55,473 bases of DNA from Pseudomonas sp. QTF5 (GCF_000512695.2 NZ_AZRW02000019.1:1-55473); one strand, 5' to 3'; positions 1 through 8,513 are shown, counted from the first letter of the stretch. Made by a program: numbers and translations. Notes: generated by a model not told the origin, from the sequence alone.

Positions 1-176
1 TGAACCAGTTTGCTGCGCGACAGCGCGGCGTCGAAGACGGTGCGGGGCCTCCCTCGCCACAAAGGTTGTGTTGGCAATTGGAGGAGGTGGCAGGCTATCT
101 GCACTATCGCAAACGCCGGCGGTCGTAATCTTCACAGGGCCGCGCGTAACGGCGCCGTCGCAATCGTGGAGATCCA

Positions 177-1673
177 ATGAGCCAGGACGTCCTGACCACC
201 GAAACCAATCGCCGCCAGTTGCAGCAGATCATCGCCGGCCTGTCCGATGGGGTGATTTTGCTGGAGCTCGACCAGACCATTCTCTGGGCCAATGATGCCG
301 CGCTGACCATGCACGGGGTCAGTCGGATCGGTGAGCTGGGCGCCAATGCCAAGGAGTACGCGAAGCGATTTGCCTTGCGCTATCGCAACAATCACCCGGT
401 AGCGACGGAGAATTATCCAATCAGCCGCGTTGCCCGCGGCGAGATGTTCAGTGATGTTCTGGTCGAATTGACGTCAGTCGAAAACAACGAGCGCACCTGG
501 GTTCACAGCGTGCGCAGCATGGTGCTGGCCGACCGCGCCGGCGAGCCGGAGTCGTTGGTGCTGATCATGAACGACGTCACCGAATGGGCCAGTGCCGAGC
601 AGCGTTTCGAAAAGACCTTCAATGCCAACCCGGCCCCGGCGGTGATCTGTCGCCTCAGCGATTTGCGCTACATTAAAGTCAACCAGGGCTTCCTGGAAAT
701 GACCGGTTATGCCCGTGATCAGGTGATCGGCGCTTCGACCTATGAACTGGACGTGCTGGAGGGCGCCGAAAATAAAGACCTGGCGAAGCAACGTTTACGT
801 GACGGGACAACCATTCCCCAGATGCAGGCCGAGCTGCAATTGCCCGACGGAGGCAGCAAACAGGTGATCGTCGCCGGGCAACCGCTTGAACTCAACGACG
901 AAGACTGCATGTTGTTTTCATTCGTCAACATGGAGCTTCGGCACAAGGCCGAAATTGCCCTGCGCCAAAGCGAGGAGCGGTTTGCCAAAGCCTTTCGCCT
1001 CACCCCGGTGCCGATCCTGGTGTGCAGCGCCGACGATCAAGTGGTGATGGACGTCAACGAAGCCTTCCTCGACATCCTGGCGTACCCCAGTGAAGAGGTG
1101 CTCGGCAAGACCGTGGCACAACTCGGTTTCATCGATGACGCGGGCACACGCACGCGACTGTTTGCGGCCCTGGAGAAAACCGGGAGCGTGGATCGCATCG
1201 ATGTCAGGGTGCGCAGGAAAGAGGGCGGGCTGCTCGATTGCGCAGTCTCGGCGGACACCGTGAACATACAGGACGGCACGTGCTACCTGCTGGTGTTGAT
1301 GGACATCACTGAGCGTAAACGCACCGAGCTGGAATTGGTGTCGGCGATTGAGGAGGTGATGAAAGATGCCTCCTGGTTCAGCCGTACGCTGATCGAGAAA
1401 CTCGCCAACGCCAAAAACGTCAATCAGCCGCAGTTGTCCAATGTGTCATTTACCGACCTGACCGCCCGGGAGCGCGATGTGCTCGGCCTGATCTGTGAAG
1501 GCCTGGCCGACAAGGAGATCGCTGCGCGCCTGAAACTGGCGCCCAATACGGTGCGCAATCATGTTTCGACGGTGTATTCCAAACTCGACGTGCACAGCCG
1601 TAGCGAGGCGATTGTCTGGGCTCGTGAGCGGGGGCTGTTCTCCGGGGAGAGGCGGGCCAAGGGGCAACGTTAA
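177..1673 (+). CDS. PAS-PAS-PAS-LuxR transcriptional regulator
   Basis: A cytoplasmic 498-residue one-component regulator. Three PAS-like sensor modules lie at about residues 12-136, 142-258 and 268-383; the second and third open with the typical RFEKTFNANP and RFAKAFRLTP phrases. A LuxR/GerE helix-turn-helix follows at about 427-487 (LTARERDVLGLICEG, then NTVRNHVSTVYSKL). There is no membrane segment, receiver domain or kinase domain, so the signal is probably a small intracellular ligand or redox state bound by a PAS domain; this is inference. The ATG is preceded by GGAG at a good distance (GGAGATCCA). It is followed by an unrelated DUF1652 gene after 134 bp and appears monocistronic. Its target genes cannot be read from the sequence. 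Confidence 0.85.
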   Translation: MSQDVLTTETNRRQLQQIIAGLSDGVILLELDQTILWANDAALTMHGVSRIGELGANAKEYAKRFALRYRNNHPVATENYPISRVARGEMFSDVLVELTSVENNERTWVHSVRSMVLADRAGEPESLVLIMNDVTEWASAEQRFEKTFNANPAPAVICRLSDLRYIKVNQGFLEMTGYARDQVIGASTYELDVLEGAENKDLAKQRLRDGTTIPQMQAELQLPDGGSKQVIVAGQPLELNDEDCMLFSFVNMELRHKAEIALRQSEERFAKAFRLTPVPILVCSADDQVVMDVNEAFLDILAYPSEEVLGKTVAQLGFIDDAGTRTRLFAALEKTGSVDRIDVRVRRKEGGLLDCAVSADTVNIQDGTCYLLVLMDITERKRTELELVSAIEEVMKDASWFSRTLIEKLANAKNVNQPQLSNVSFTDLTARERDVLGLICEGLADKEIAARLKLAPNTVRNHVSTVYSKLDVHSRSEAIVWARERGLFSGERRAKGQR

Positions 1674-1807
1674 GGTGCAAATGCACTAGGGGGGCTGGTG
1701 CAATTTCATGTTTTGGTCTGGTGGGGCTTTTTCTAGGCTGTCAGGGTGCGATACGTGGTTTCGGGCCGGTATCGCGTCCTCTCGATGCAGCTTAAAGGAA
1801 CTGTCAC

Positions 1808-2062
1808 ATGGGTGCGATTTATCTGGCGCAACTGCGTATGCAACTGGAGCTGAGTTTTTCGCCGTTGGCCTGTGATTGTGCGCTCACGGGGGAGAATTCG
1901 TTGACGGTGAAGCTTTATCACCCGGCAACAGGGCAGGTGGATCTGGTGGTCAGTGGGTTGAGCGTAGCGAAACTCAGGACGCCAGAGGCGGTGGCGGCGT
2001 TGATTGAAGAGTTGCGGTATGAGCTTGAGAGCAGTGGCCTGCATCGGTCCAGTGCTATGTAG
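1808..2062 (+). CDS. DUF1652 family protein
   Basis: A small 84-residue soluble protein matching the Pseudomonas-restricted DUF1652 pattern: an N-terminal helix, then FSPLACDCAL, SLTVKLYHPATGQVDLVV and a C-terminal IEELRYELE. The family function is unknown. A strong Shine-Dalgarno (AAAGGA) lies about 8 bases upstream of the ATG. It stands alone between the LuxR-type regulator and a REP-containing gap, so the neighbours do not suggest a role. Confidence 0.75.
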   Translation: MGAIYLAQLRMQLELSFSPLACDCALTGENSLTVKLYHPATGQVDLVVSGLSVAKLRTPEAVAALIEELRYELESSGLHRSSAM

Positions 2063-2094
2063 GTGCCGTTTCCTGCAGATGTACCCCGAACAAC

Positions 2095-2118
2095 TGTGGG
2101 AGCGGGCTTGCTCGCGAT
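2095..2118. repeat. single REP element
   Basis: One unpaired copy of the Pseudomonas REP core (TGTGGGAGCGGGCTTGCTCG then CGAT). About 30 bases further on, 2148-2175 resembles part of the GTACATATCC repeat seen at 5388 and 54878, with GGTGTACCTATCC followed by a TTTTTGCGGTTACG stretch. Confidence 0.85.
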
Positions 2119-2328
2119 GGCTATGCATCAGCGGCAAAGTTCTTGACGGTGTACCTATCCATTTTTGCGGTTACGCCGCCAAAGCCAGACTATCCGGGGT
2201 TTTTCTGGCATTGGCTGATGGCTGGGCTATAAGGAATGCGAGGTATTTCTTTTCTGTGACGGGGCCGCAGGTTCGCGGTGTGATTGTCGAGTCGCGGAAA
2301 ATGTCGACTACTTACCGCGGGTCAGTCT

Positions 2329-2550
2329 ATGAACAGTCTTCGCAAACATGTTTTTTCGCCACTGTCGCTCGCACTCTGCGTGGCGATTCTGGGCGGTTGT
2401 GCCAGTCCGCCGCCTCCGCCACCCGCAGCGCCGCCACCGCCACCGGTTCGTACCTGTCAGACCTCCGAAAACACCGATGTGCAGGGTGACATGAGGGCTG
2501 AAGGGCAGGTGACCCGGACCACGACCCAGACCCGTTGCGTCACTCAGTAA
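2329..2550 (+). CDS. small proline-rich lipoprotein
   Basis: A 73-residue protein with a clear lipoprotein signal: a basic start (MNSLRKH), a hydrophobic stretch and the lipobox LGGC with the lipidated Cys at 24. The mature part begins with a proline-rich tether (CASPPPPPP, APPPPPVR) and ends in a short polar tail with two cysteines. I chose the ATG at 2329 because it places the signal peptide at the N terminus; an in-frame TTG at 2284 would bury it. The likely location is the outer membrane, since no Asp follows the Cys. Function is unknown; resemblance to other short Pseudomonas Pro-rich lipoproteins is only general. Confidence 0.7.
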   Translation: MNSLRKHVFSPLSLALCVAILGGCASPPPPPPAAPPPPPVRTCQTSENTDVQGDMRAEGQVTRTTTQTRCVTQ

Positions 2551-2613
2551 GCCTGGGCTGGTGTACCGCCAGTGGCGCCCTGTGCGACTGGCGGGTGCGG
2601 TCCGAGTGGCGGT

Positions 2614-2970
2614 TCAGACTTCCTCGATCCTGAGCCACCGCAACGCTTGTGCCGCCAAACGAATCGCTGTCGCCAGGCGTTCGACTTCCCACGCCTGTTC
2701 GAAATCTGTCCCGTCCTGGCCGAGGCCGGCCAGCGCCATCACCAACTCATGCACTTCGAGGGTCTTGAGTTCGTTGTAACCCAACTGGTGCGCCGGCGCC
2801 GGGCTGAAGGCGGCATAACCCGGCAAGTCGGGCCCCGCCAGCAGCCATTGGAAACCGCCTTGCCCGGCGCGATACATCCGCAGTTCATTCAAGCGTTCCT
2901 GATCGAATGCCAGGGTGCCCCGGGTGCCGCTGATTTCAAAACTCAGGTGATTCTTGTAACCGTGTTTGAG
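2614..2970 (-). pseudogene. 3' remnant of a Gfo/Idh/MocA-type oxidoreductase
   Basis: About 118 codons on the minus strand read as the C-terminal domain of a Gfo/Idh/MocA dehydrogenase: KNHLSFEISGTRGTLAFDQ, then ERLNEL, and a closing DGTDFEQAWEVERLATAIR helix. The family is normally about 330-390 residues with an N-terminal Rossmann domain, and none of that is present. Upstream, the reading frame runs into the palindrome and REP pair at 3025-3198. The gene therefore lost roughly its first two thirds. The nearby in-frame ATG at 2994 is probably fortuitous. The remnant carries no internal stop, which suggests a recent deletion. Confidence 0.7.
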
Positions 2971-3024
2971 CCTAACCGGATCCCACCTACACACAGGAAT
3001 GGTGTAAATACGTGGGAAACAAAA

Positions 3025-3198
3025 AAGGCAGCCTTTTGACTAATGCCAGTCAGTTAAGCCGCGGAACCTGTGGGAGCGGGCTTGCTCGCGAAAGCAGTGT
3101 GTCAGGCAACATCAATGTTGACTGTGTCGCCGTCTTCGCGAGCAAGCCCGCTCCCACATGGATTGCGCTTAACTGGCATTAAGCCTTTTGGCTGCCTT
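3025..3198. repeat. REP pair inside a larger imperfect palindrome
   Basis: Two inverted REP units (starting at 3069 and ending at 3158) are flanked by a second inverted repeat. The left arm at 3025-3057 carries AAGGCAGCC and TAATGCCAGT. The right arm at 3169-3198 carries ACTGGCATTA and GGCTGCCTT. The whole can fold as one long stem, and it lies directly downstream of the SDR gene stop codon. Confidence 0.85.
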
Positions 3199-3219
3199 CG
3201 GTTTATTCGCAGAACCAAA

Positions 3220-3987
3220 TCAGGACAGAAACCCACCATCCACATTCAACGAAACCCCAGTCGTGTAGCTCGACGCATCACTCGCCAGGTACAACACCGC
3301 ACCGGCCATTTCACTCGGATCCGCTACACGCTTGAGCGGAATCTGCTGCAGCGCGGTTTTCAGGATGGCGTCGTTCTTCACCAGCGCCGAAGCGAATTTG
3401 GTGTCGGTCAGACCCGGCAGCAGGGCGTTGCAACGGATGCCAAACTGCGCACATTCCTTGGCGAAGACTTTGGTCATGTTGATCACCGCTGCCTTGGTCA
3501 CCGAGTAGATGCCCTGGAAGATCCCCGGCGAGATGCCGTTGATCGAGGCAACGTTGATGATGCTGCCGCCACCGTGTTCGCGCATCAGCTTGCCGGCTTC
3601 CACCGACATGAAGAAATAACCGCGAATGTTCACGTCGACGGTTTTCTGGAAGGCGCTGAGGTCGGTGTCCAGTACGTTGCAGAACTGCGGGTTGGTCGCC
3701 GCGTTGTTGACCAGAATATCCAGGCGCCCGAATTGTTCGCGGATGCCGGCGAAGACTTGGGTGATCTGCTCCATTTCGCCGATGTGGCAGGCAATGGCGG
3801 TGGCCTTGCCGCCAGCGGCGATGATTGCGTCGGCGACGTGCTGGCAGCCGTCGAGTTTGCGGCTTGAAACAATGACGTGGGCACCTTGCTGCGCCAGCAG
3901 TTTGGCGATGGCTTCACCGATGCCGCGGCTGGCGCCGGAGACGAAAGCGATCTTGCCGTCGAGGTCGAACAACTGAGTCTTGGACAT
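3220..3987 (-). CDS. SDR-family NAD(P)-dependent oxidoreductase
   Basis: A 255-residue classical short-chain dehydrogenase. Visible motifs in order are the cofactor loop SGASRGIGEAIA (about 17-28), NNAAT for the Rossmann core, the catalytic Ser region NVASINGIS and the YSVTKAA motif holding the catalytic Tyr and Lys, and a C-terminal TTGVSLNVDGGF. The start has a good ribosome site (AAGGAAAAATC). It lies 38 bases downstream of the phosphotransferase gene on the same strand, so the two are probably one operon. Phosphotransferase plus SDR pairs occur in hydroxyacid and levulinate-type catabolism (LvaA/LvaD in P. putida), so a hydroxyacyl substrate is plausible but inferred. Confidence 0.88.
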   Translation of the reverse strand: MSKTQLFDLDGKIAFVSGASRGIGEAIAKLLAQQGAHVIVSSRKLDGCQHVADAIIAAGGKATAIACHIGEMEQITQVFAGIREQFGRLDILVNNAATNPQFCNVLDTDLSAFQKTVDVNIRGYFFMSVEAGKLMREHGGGSIINVASINGISPGIFQGIYSVTKAAVINMTKVFAKECAQFGIRCNALLPGLTDTKFASALVKNDAILKTALQQIPLKRVADPSEMAGAVLYLASDASSYTTGVSLNVDGGFLS

Positions 3988-4025
3988 GATTTTTCCTTGT
4001 TTTTGGGCCCGATCAGCGGCCGTGA

Positions 4026-5093
4026 TCAGAGGCTGGATTTCGAGATGACTTGCAGGCTCATCTGCTCCAGCAGTTTGTTCATGTGAATGAACTGCGCGAA
4101 GCGTTTGTCCTGGGTCTGACCATGGAAGAAGCGGTAGTAGATCTGCTGCACGATGCCGGCTAGACGGAACAGGCCGTAGGTGTAATAGAAGTCGAAATTG
4201 TCGATCTGGATGCCTGCGCGCTCGGCGTAATAATCGACGAATTCACGACGGGTCAGCATGCCGGGGGCGTGGCTTGGCTGGCGGCGCATCAGTTGCACCG
4301 GCGCCGGATCGTCGGCCTCGATCCAGTAGGCGAGGGTGTTGCCCAGGTCCATCAGCGGGTCGCCGAGGGTAGTCAACTCCCAGTCCAGCACGCCGATGAT
4401 CTGCATCGGGTTCTCGGGGTCGAGGATCACGTTGTCGAAGCGGTAATCGTTATGGACGATGCTCGACGTCGGGTGATCGGCCGGCATCTTGTCGTTGAGC
4501 CAGGCCTTCACCGCTTCCCACTTTGGCGCGTCCGGGGTCAGGGCTTTTTCGTAGCGTTCGCTCCAGCCTTTGATTTGCCGCGCGACATAACCTTCGGGTT
4601 TGCCAAGGTCGCCCAGACCATAGGCCTTGTAGTCGACTTGGTGCAGTTCCACGAACTTATCGATGAAGCTTTTGCACAGGGCTTCGGTCTTGGCTGAATC
4701 AAGGCCCAGTTCCGGCGGCAGTTCGGCGCGCAGGATGATGCCCTTGACCCGTTCCATCACATAGAACTCGGCGCCGATCACCGATTCGTCGGTGCAGTGC
4801 ACATAGGCTTTGGGGCAATAGGGGAAACCGTCCCGCAGCTGATTGAGGATGCGGAATTCGCGGCCCATGTCGTGGGCGGACTTGGCCTTGTGGCCGAACG
4901 GTGGCCGACGCAGGACGAATTCCTGTTCGGGGTATTCCAGCAGGTAAGTCAGGTTCGATGCACCGCCCGGAAACTGGCTGATCACAGGCAAGCCACTCAG
5001 GCCCGGAATGTGTGCCTTGAGGTACGGATCGATCAGGCTGGCATCGAGTTCTTCGCCGGAGCGGATACGGGTGGACTGGTCAGTAAGCGCCAT
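4026..5093 (-). CDS. phosphotransferase family protein (APH/ACAD10-11-N-like kinase)
   Basis: A 355-residue kinase-like protein. The ATP-binding N lobe contains FPGGASNLTYLLEY; the C lobe has the catalytic HNDYRFDNVI (Brenner loop, catalytic Asp) and the metal-binding VLDWELTTLGDP. It resembles the kinase domain fused to acyl-CoA dehydrogenases in ACAD10/11 and the bacterial LvaA type, which phosphorylate the hydroxyl of hydroxyacyl-CoAs. It is less like aminoglycoside resistance kinases, despite the shared fold. The ribosome site is AAGGGATAAGC. As first gene of a pair with the SDR gene it likely starts the operon; no acyl-CoA dehydrogenase is adjacent here, which is unusual for such kinases. 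Confidence 0.85.
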   Translation of the reverse strand: MALTDQSTRIRSGEELDASLIDPYLKAHIPGLSGLPVISQFPGGASNLTYLLEYPEQEFVLRRPPFGHKAKSAHDMGREFRILNQLRDGFPYCPKAYVHCTDESVIGAEFYVMERVKGIILRAELPPELGLDSAKTEALCKSFIDKFVELHQVDYKAYGLGDLGKPEGYVARQIKGWSERYEKALTPDAPKWEAVKAWLNDKMPADHPTSSIVHNDYRFDNVILDPENPMQIIGVLDWELTTLGDPLMDLGNTLAYWIEADDPAPVQLMRRQPSHAPGMLTRREFVDYYAERAGIQIDNFDFYYTYGLFRLAGIVQQIYYRFFHGQTQDKRFAQFIHMNKLLEQMSLQVISKSSL

Positions 5094-5692
5094 GCTTATC
5101 CCTTCTGCTTATTTTGGAGGCCAGACATCATTGGCTAATCTAATGGTGCGCCGGGGTGGCCACAAGCGCGGCACGGTCTTATAGGTTAGCGTGTTGCCGG
5201 ATAATCAGCGTTCCTGATGTGCGCGAACAGGCTTGGCGGAGGAAGGAGATTCGACGTGGGCTTATCCGCAAGTGTGCGCCACCGCGACCCTGCAATGCAG
5301 TTTCGCGGGGTCTCAGGCGATATCGATGTTGAATGTGAGGGCCTCATCGGGGCATGGGTGTCTACACATCTTCCCGAGTTTGATGGTGTACATATCCGTT
5401 TCTGCGGTAACGGCGGCTGGCGGCCGTTACCGCAGAAATGGATATGTACTCCCAACACCAAGCCCCAAGCCCCAAGCCCCGGCAGTGAATCTCTGTAGCT
5501 CAAGAGATGTGTAGATACCCATGCTCATCGCGGGCAAGCCCGCTTCCACAGGGGATCGTCTGTGAATGCAGTATTCAAACGGGGCGTGGAGTGGGGGAAC
5601 AAACCCTTGAGCGAGCTGCTTGGAGAACTGATCAGCGCCGATGCCGAATCCCGGCGACTCTGGACGCTGTTGGGCGTCCTTTAGTGCGTCCT
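5094..5692. other. gene-poor gap with palindromes and a possible 40-codon fragment
   Basis: About 600 bases without a clear gene. It contains the upstream region of the phosphotransferase gene, a nested inverted repeat (5353-5523), and half a REP at about 5528-5551 (TCGCGGGCAAGCCCGCTTCC). A short plus-strand frame from a GTG at 5562 to a TAG at 5684 (40 codons) has protein-like composition (PLSELLGELISADAESRRLW) but no visible ribosome site, and I do not recognise it. It could be the tail of a lost gene. Confidence 0.5.
5353..5523. repeat. nested inverted repeat
   Basis: Outer arms at 5353-5372 and about 5502-5523 pair through CATGGGTGTCTACACATC against its near-perfect complement. Inside them is a 27-base hairpin arm pair, 5388-5414 against 5423-5449, built on GTACATATCC and TTCTGCGGTAACGGC with one G/T mismatch and an 8-base loop. 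The inner sequence recurs near 54878-54905, and more loosely near 2148. Confidence 0.85.
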
Positions 5693-6664
5693 TTAATGAG
5701 CGTTCCGGGCGGCTGCCGACGGCAATGGTAAAGCAATGGGGGTCAGTACCGGTTGACCGGAAAAAAACGCCGTCAGGTTTTTGCCGACCAGTTCCACTGT
5801 GCCTTGAGTGGCCTCAGGGGACAACCCGGCGACATGCGGGGTCAGAATCACGTTGGCCAACCCCTTCAGCGCGTCCGGCACCTGGGGTTCGTTATCGAAG
5901 ACATCCAGCGCGGCACCGGCAATCCGTCGCTGTTCCAGCGCGCTGATCAAGTCTGCCGTGACGATCACGCTGGCCCGCGCGATGTTGACTATAAATCCGT
6001 TGGGCCCTAAAGCGTCGAGTACCTGCTTATTGATCAAGTGCTGGGTACCGAGCCCGCCGGGTGCGGCAATGATCAGAAAATCCGAGTGGCGTGCCAGTTC
6101 GGTCGGCGTCGAGCAGAAGCTATAGGGCACATCGCTGCGATGCTGGCGGTTGTGGTAGCTCACGCTCATGTCGAAGCCGTTGGCCGCACGTTTGGCGATA
6201 GCGATGCCGACGGCCCCAAGGCCGAGGATGCCCAGGCGTTTGCCGGCCAGGGAAGGGCGCATGATTTTCGGCCACTCGCCCCGACGCACGGCAGCATCGG
6301 CCCGAGGGATATCGCGCACCAGTGCCAGCAGCAACGCCATGGCATGGTCGGCGACGGAAGAGGCATTGACGCCGGCCCCATTGGTGACGGTGATGCCGCG
6401 GTCGGCGGCGGCTTGCAGGTCGACATGCTCATAGCCAGCGCCAATCACGCAGATGATCTTGAGGTTGGGCAGGGCGGCAATTTCATTGGCGTACAGGCCC
6501 AATGGACCGCGCGTCAGCACAGCATCGATATGATCGCCCTGTCGGGCAATGGCGGCGGCGCGCTCGGCCGGAGTCGGGGCCAGGATCAGATGAAACCCCT
6601 GATGTTCGAGAATCGGCAGGTATTCATTGATGGTTTCAACCAGTACCAGAACGGTGACAGGCAT
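5693..6664 (-). CDS. D-2-hydroxyacid dehydrogenase family protein
   Basis: A 323-residue NAD(P)-dependent dehydrogenase that interconverts D-2-hydroxyacids and 2-oxoacids. The Rossmann motif is GLGAVGIAIAKR; substrate and catalytic elements are NIARASVI (Arg), DVFDNEPQVP (Glu) and the histidine in ILTPHVAGLS. The sequence is closest to the glyoxylate/hydroxypyruvate or 2-ketogluconate reductase branch, but the exact substrate cannot be told. The ribosome site CAGGAGCCCAGC fits the ATG. It is divergent from sdaC, about 360 bases away, and no sugar-acid genes lie beside it. Confidence 0.85.
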   Translation of the reverse strand: MPVTVLVLVETINEYLPILEHQGFHLILAPTPAERAAAIARQGDHIDAVLTRGPLGLYANEIAALPNLKIICVIGAGYEHVDLQAAADRGITVTNGAGVNASSVADHAMALLLALVRDIPRADAAVRRGEWPKIMRPSLAGKRLGILGLGAVGIAIAKRAANGFDMSVSYHNRQHRSDVPYSFCSTPTELARHSDFLIIAAPGGLGTQHLINKQVLDALGPNGFIVNIARASVIVTADLISALEQRRIAGAALDVFDNEPQVPDALKGLANVILTPHVAGLSPEATQGTVELVGKNLTAFFSGQPVLTPIALPLPSAAARNAH

Positions 6665-7023
6665 GCTGGGCTCCTGTGGGCAGCGGAATATCGGGGCTCG
6701 AACGTCGCATCAGATTGCTGACACCAGAGCGGTTTGGCAATGGCCAGGGTTTTTGGCTCCCCCGTGTCGGAGCTGGCGAAGCCTGCGATCCTTCTAATGA
6801 CAACACTAGATCAGTGCGAGGCAGATGGAGAGGAATTGTCCGCTCCTACAGGAGAACGCAGGCGCCTGCATCTGATCCGCATAACCATTGCTCAGCTAGG
6901 TCTTTGCTTCTGTTGATTAATCCCGGACAATCGCGCCCCTGTTTCGGCCAGGGCGCTGCCTGTCGGATTTTTCCGACTCGTCCTGACCGGGTGCAAATGA
7001 CCGGAAAGCGGAGATCCGACCGG
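6665..7023. other. divergent intergenic region upstream of sdaC
   Basis: About 360 bases between the dehydrogenase and sdaC start codons. It must hold both promoters. A degenerate dispersed repeat appears to span about 6763-6880 (GTCGGAGCTGGCGAAGCCTG near the left end, GTCCGCTCCTACAGG near the right). A short hairpin, GTCGGA/TCCGAC, sits at 6962-6977. I see no convincing promoter hexamers or operators. Confidence 0.4.
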
Positions 7024-8304
7024 ATGAATGATCAGGCCAATAGCGTCGACGAACGCTATGTAGCGGCGACACCAGCGAGCCTCGAAAGCTGGAATCGCCA
7101 TGACACCACCTGGATGCTGGGCCTGTTTGGCACGGCAATCGGGGCCGGTACCCTGTTTTTGCCGATCAACGCGGGGCTGGGCGGCTTCTGGCCGCTGCTG
7201 ATCCTGGCATTGCTGGCATTCCCCATGACGTTTTACGCACACCGTGGCCTGACTCGCTTTGTGTTGTCCGGCCGCGAAGGCGCCGACATCACCGAAGTGG
7301 TGGAAGAACACTTCGGCATCAAGGCCGGTGCATTCATCACGTTGCTGTATTTCTTTGCGATCTTCCCGATCCTGCTGATTTACAGCGTGGCCCTGACCAA
7401 CACCGTGGGCAGTTTCCTCGAGCATCAACTGCACATCATGCCTCCACCGCGCGCCGTGCTGTCGTTCGTATTGATTCTCGGCCTGCTGGCAGTGGTGCGT
7501 TGCGGTGAGCAGGTGATCGTCAAGGCCATGAGCCTGATGGTGTATCCGTTCATCGTCGCGCTGCTGTTCCTGGCGGTGTTTCTGATTCCGCACTGGAATG
7601 GCGGCATCCTCAGCACCGCGACCACGCTGCCCGAGTCGTCGGCGCTGCTGCATACCTTGTGGCTGGCGATTCCGGTGATGGTGTTCTCGTTCAACCATTC
7701 GCCGATCATCTCGGCGTTCGCAGTGGACCAGAAGCGCCGCTACGGTGCGCATGCCGAAGAGCGCAGCTCGCAGATCCTGTCCCGTGCCCACATCTTGATG
7801 GTGGTGATGGTGCTGTTCTTCGTCTTCAGCTGCGTGCTGACCCTGTCGCCGGCACAACTGGCGCAAGCCAAGGCACAGAACCTGTCGATCCTGTCGTACC
7901 TGGCCAACCACTTCAGCAACCCGACCATCGCCTTTGCGGCGCCGTTGATTGCCTTCGTGGCCATTTCCAAGTCGTTCCTGGGCCACTACATCGGCGCCAG
8001 TGAAGGCTTGAAGGGCCTGATCGTCAAGAGCGGCAAACGCCCGGCACCGAAGACGCTGGACCGCATGACCGCGGCGTTCATGCTGGTGGTCTGCTGGATC
8101 GTTGCCACGCTGAACCCGAGCATTCTCGGCATGATCGAAACCCTTGGTGGCCCGATCATCGCGGCGATCCTGTTCCTGATGCCGATGTACGCGATCCGCA
8201 AGGTTCCGGCGATGGCGCGCTTTCGTGGTCAAGCCTCTAACGTCTTCGTGACGGCGGTGGGCCTGGTGGCGATTTCGGCGTTGATCTACTCCCTGACCGC
8301 CTGA
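7024..8304 (+). CDS. sdaC: serine/proton symporter of the HAAAP family
   Basis: An inner-membrane amino-acid permease of 426 residues with about 11 hydrophobic helices. It follows E. coli SdaC closely over its full length: MLGLFGTAIGAGTLFLPINA, AHRGLTRFVLSG, ITEVVEEHFGI, VFSFNHSPIISAFAV and TLNPSILGMIETLGGPII. It should import L-serine, and perhaps threonine, with protons. I placed the start at 7024 because it gives an N terminus of family length after an AGCGGAGA ribosome site; an in-frame ATG at 6997 is possible. The usual serine deaminase partner gene is not adjacent. The downstream gap is filled by REP elements. Confidence 0.92.
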   Translation: MNDQANSVDERYVAATPASLESWNRHDTTWMLGLFGTAIGAGTLFLPINAGLGGFWPLLILALLAFPMTFYAHRGLTRFVLSGREGADITEVVEEHFGIKAGAFITLLYFFAIFPILLIYSVALTNTVGSFLEHQLHIMPPPRAVLSFVLILGLLAVVRCGEQVIVKAMSLMVYPFIVALLFLAVFLIPHWNGGILSTATTLPESSALLHTLWLAIPVMVFSFNHSPIISAFAVDQKRRYGAHAEERSSQILSRAHILMVVMVLFFVFSCVLTLSPAQLAQAKAQNLSILSYLANHFSNPTIAFAAPLIAFVAISKSFLGHYIGASEGLKGLIVKSGKRPAPKTLDRMTAAFMLVVCWIVATLNPSILGMIETLGGPIIAAILFLMPMYAIRKVPAMARFRGQASNVFVTAVGLVAISALIYSLTA

Positions 8305-8334
8305 GGATATAGCTTCCAGACACGCTGAATACCC

Positions 8335-8484
8335 TGTGGGAGCGGGCTTGCTCGCGAATGCGGTCTTACAGTCAACGAAGATGTTGAATGGGATGGCCTC
8401 TTCGCGAGCAAGCCCGCTCCCACATTTGTTTTGTGTGATGCATGGCTCGCGCAAATCTCTGTGGGAGCATGGCTTGCCCGCGAA
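8335..8484. repeat. REP pair plus a third REP unit
   Basis: An inverted REP pair spans 8335-8424 (forward unit, then CGCGAGCAAGCCCGCTCCCA). A third, slightly diverged forward unit begins at 8461 (TGTGGGAGCATGGCTTGCCC). They fill the space between sdaC and the acnB terminator. Confidence 0.9.
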
Positions 8485-8513
8485 GAACGATAACGCGGTC
8501 TTCCTGAAGGCAT

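Noticed and set aside
3070..3867. A 265-codon plus-strand frame over the REP pair and the SDR gene
   Set aside because: It starts inside a REP and continues as the antisense of the SDR gene.
4026..5093. An aminoglycoside-resistance phosphotransferase
   Set aside because: The motifs fit the shared kinase fold, but the sequence and the SDR partner point to the acyl-CoA-related branch.
6892..8454. A 520-codon open frame antisense to sdaC
   Set aside because: Poly-Gln/His/Arg composition of an antisense frame that also runs into a REP unit.
8335..8484. A short CRISPR-like array because of repeated 24-base units
   Set aside because: The units are inverted REP palindromes, with no regular spacers and no cas genes in the window.
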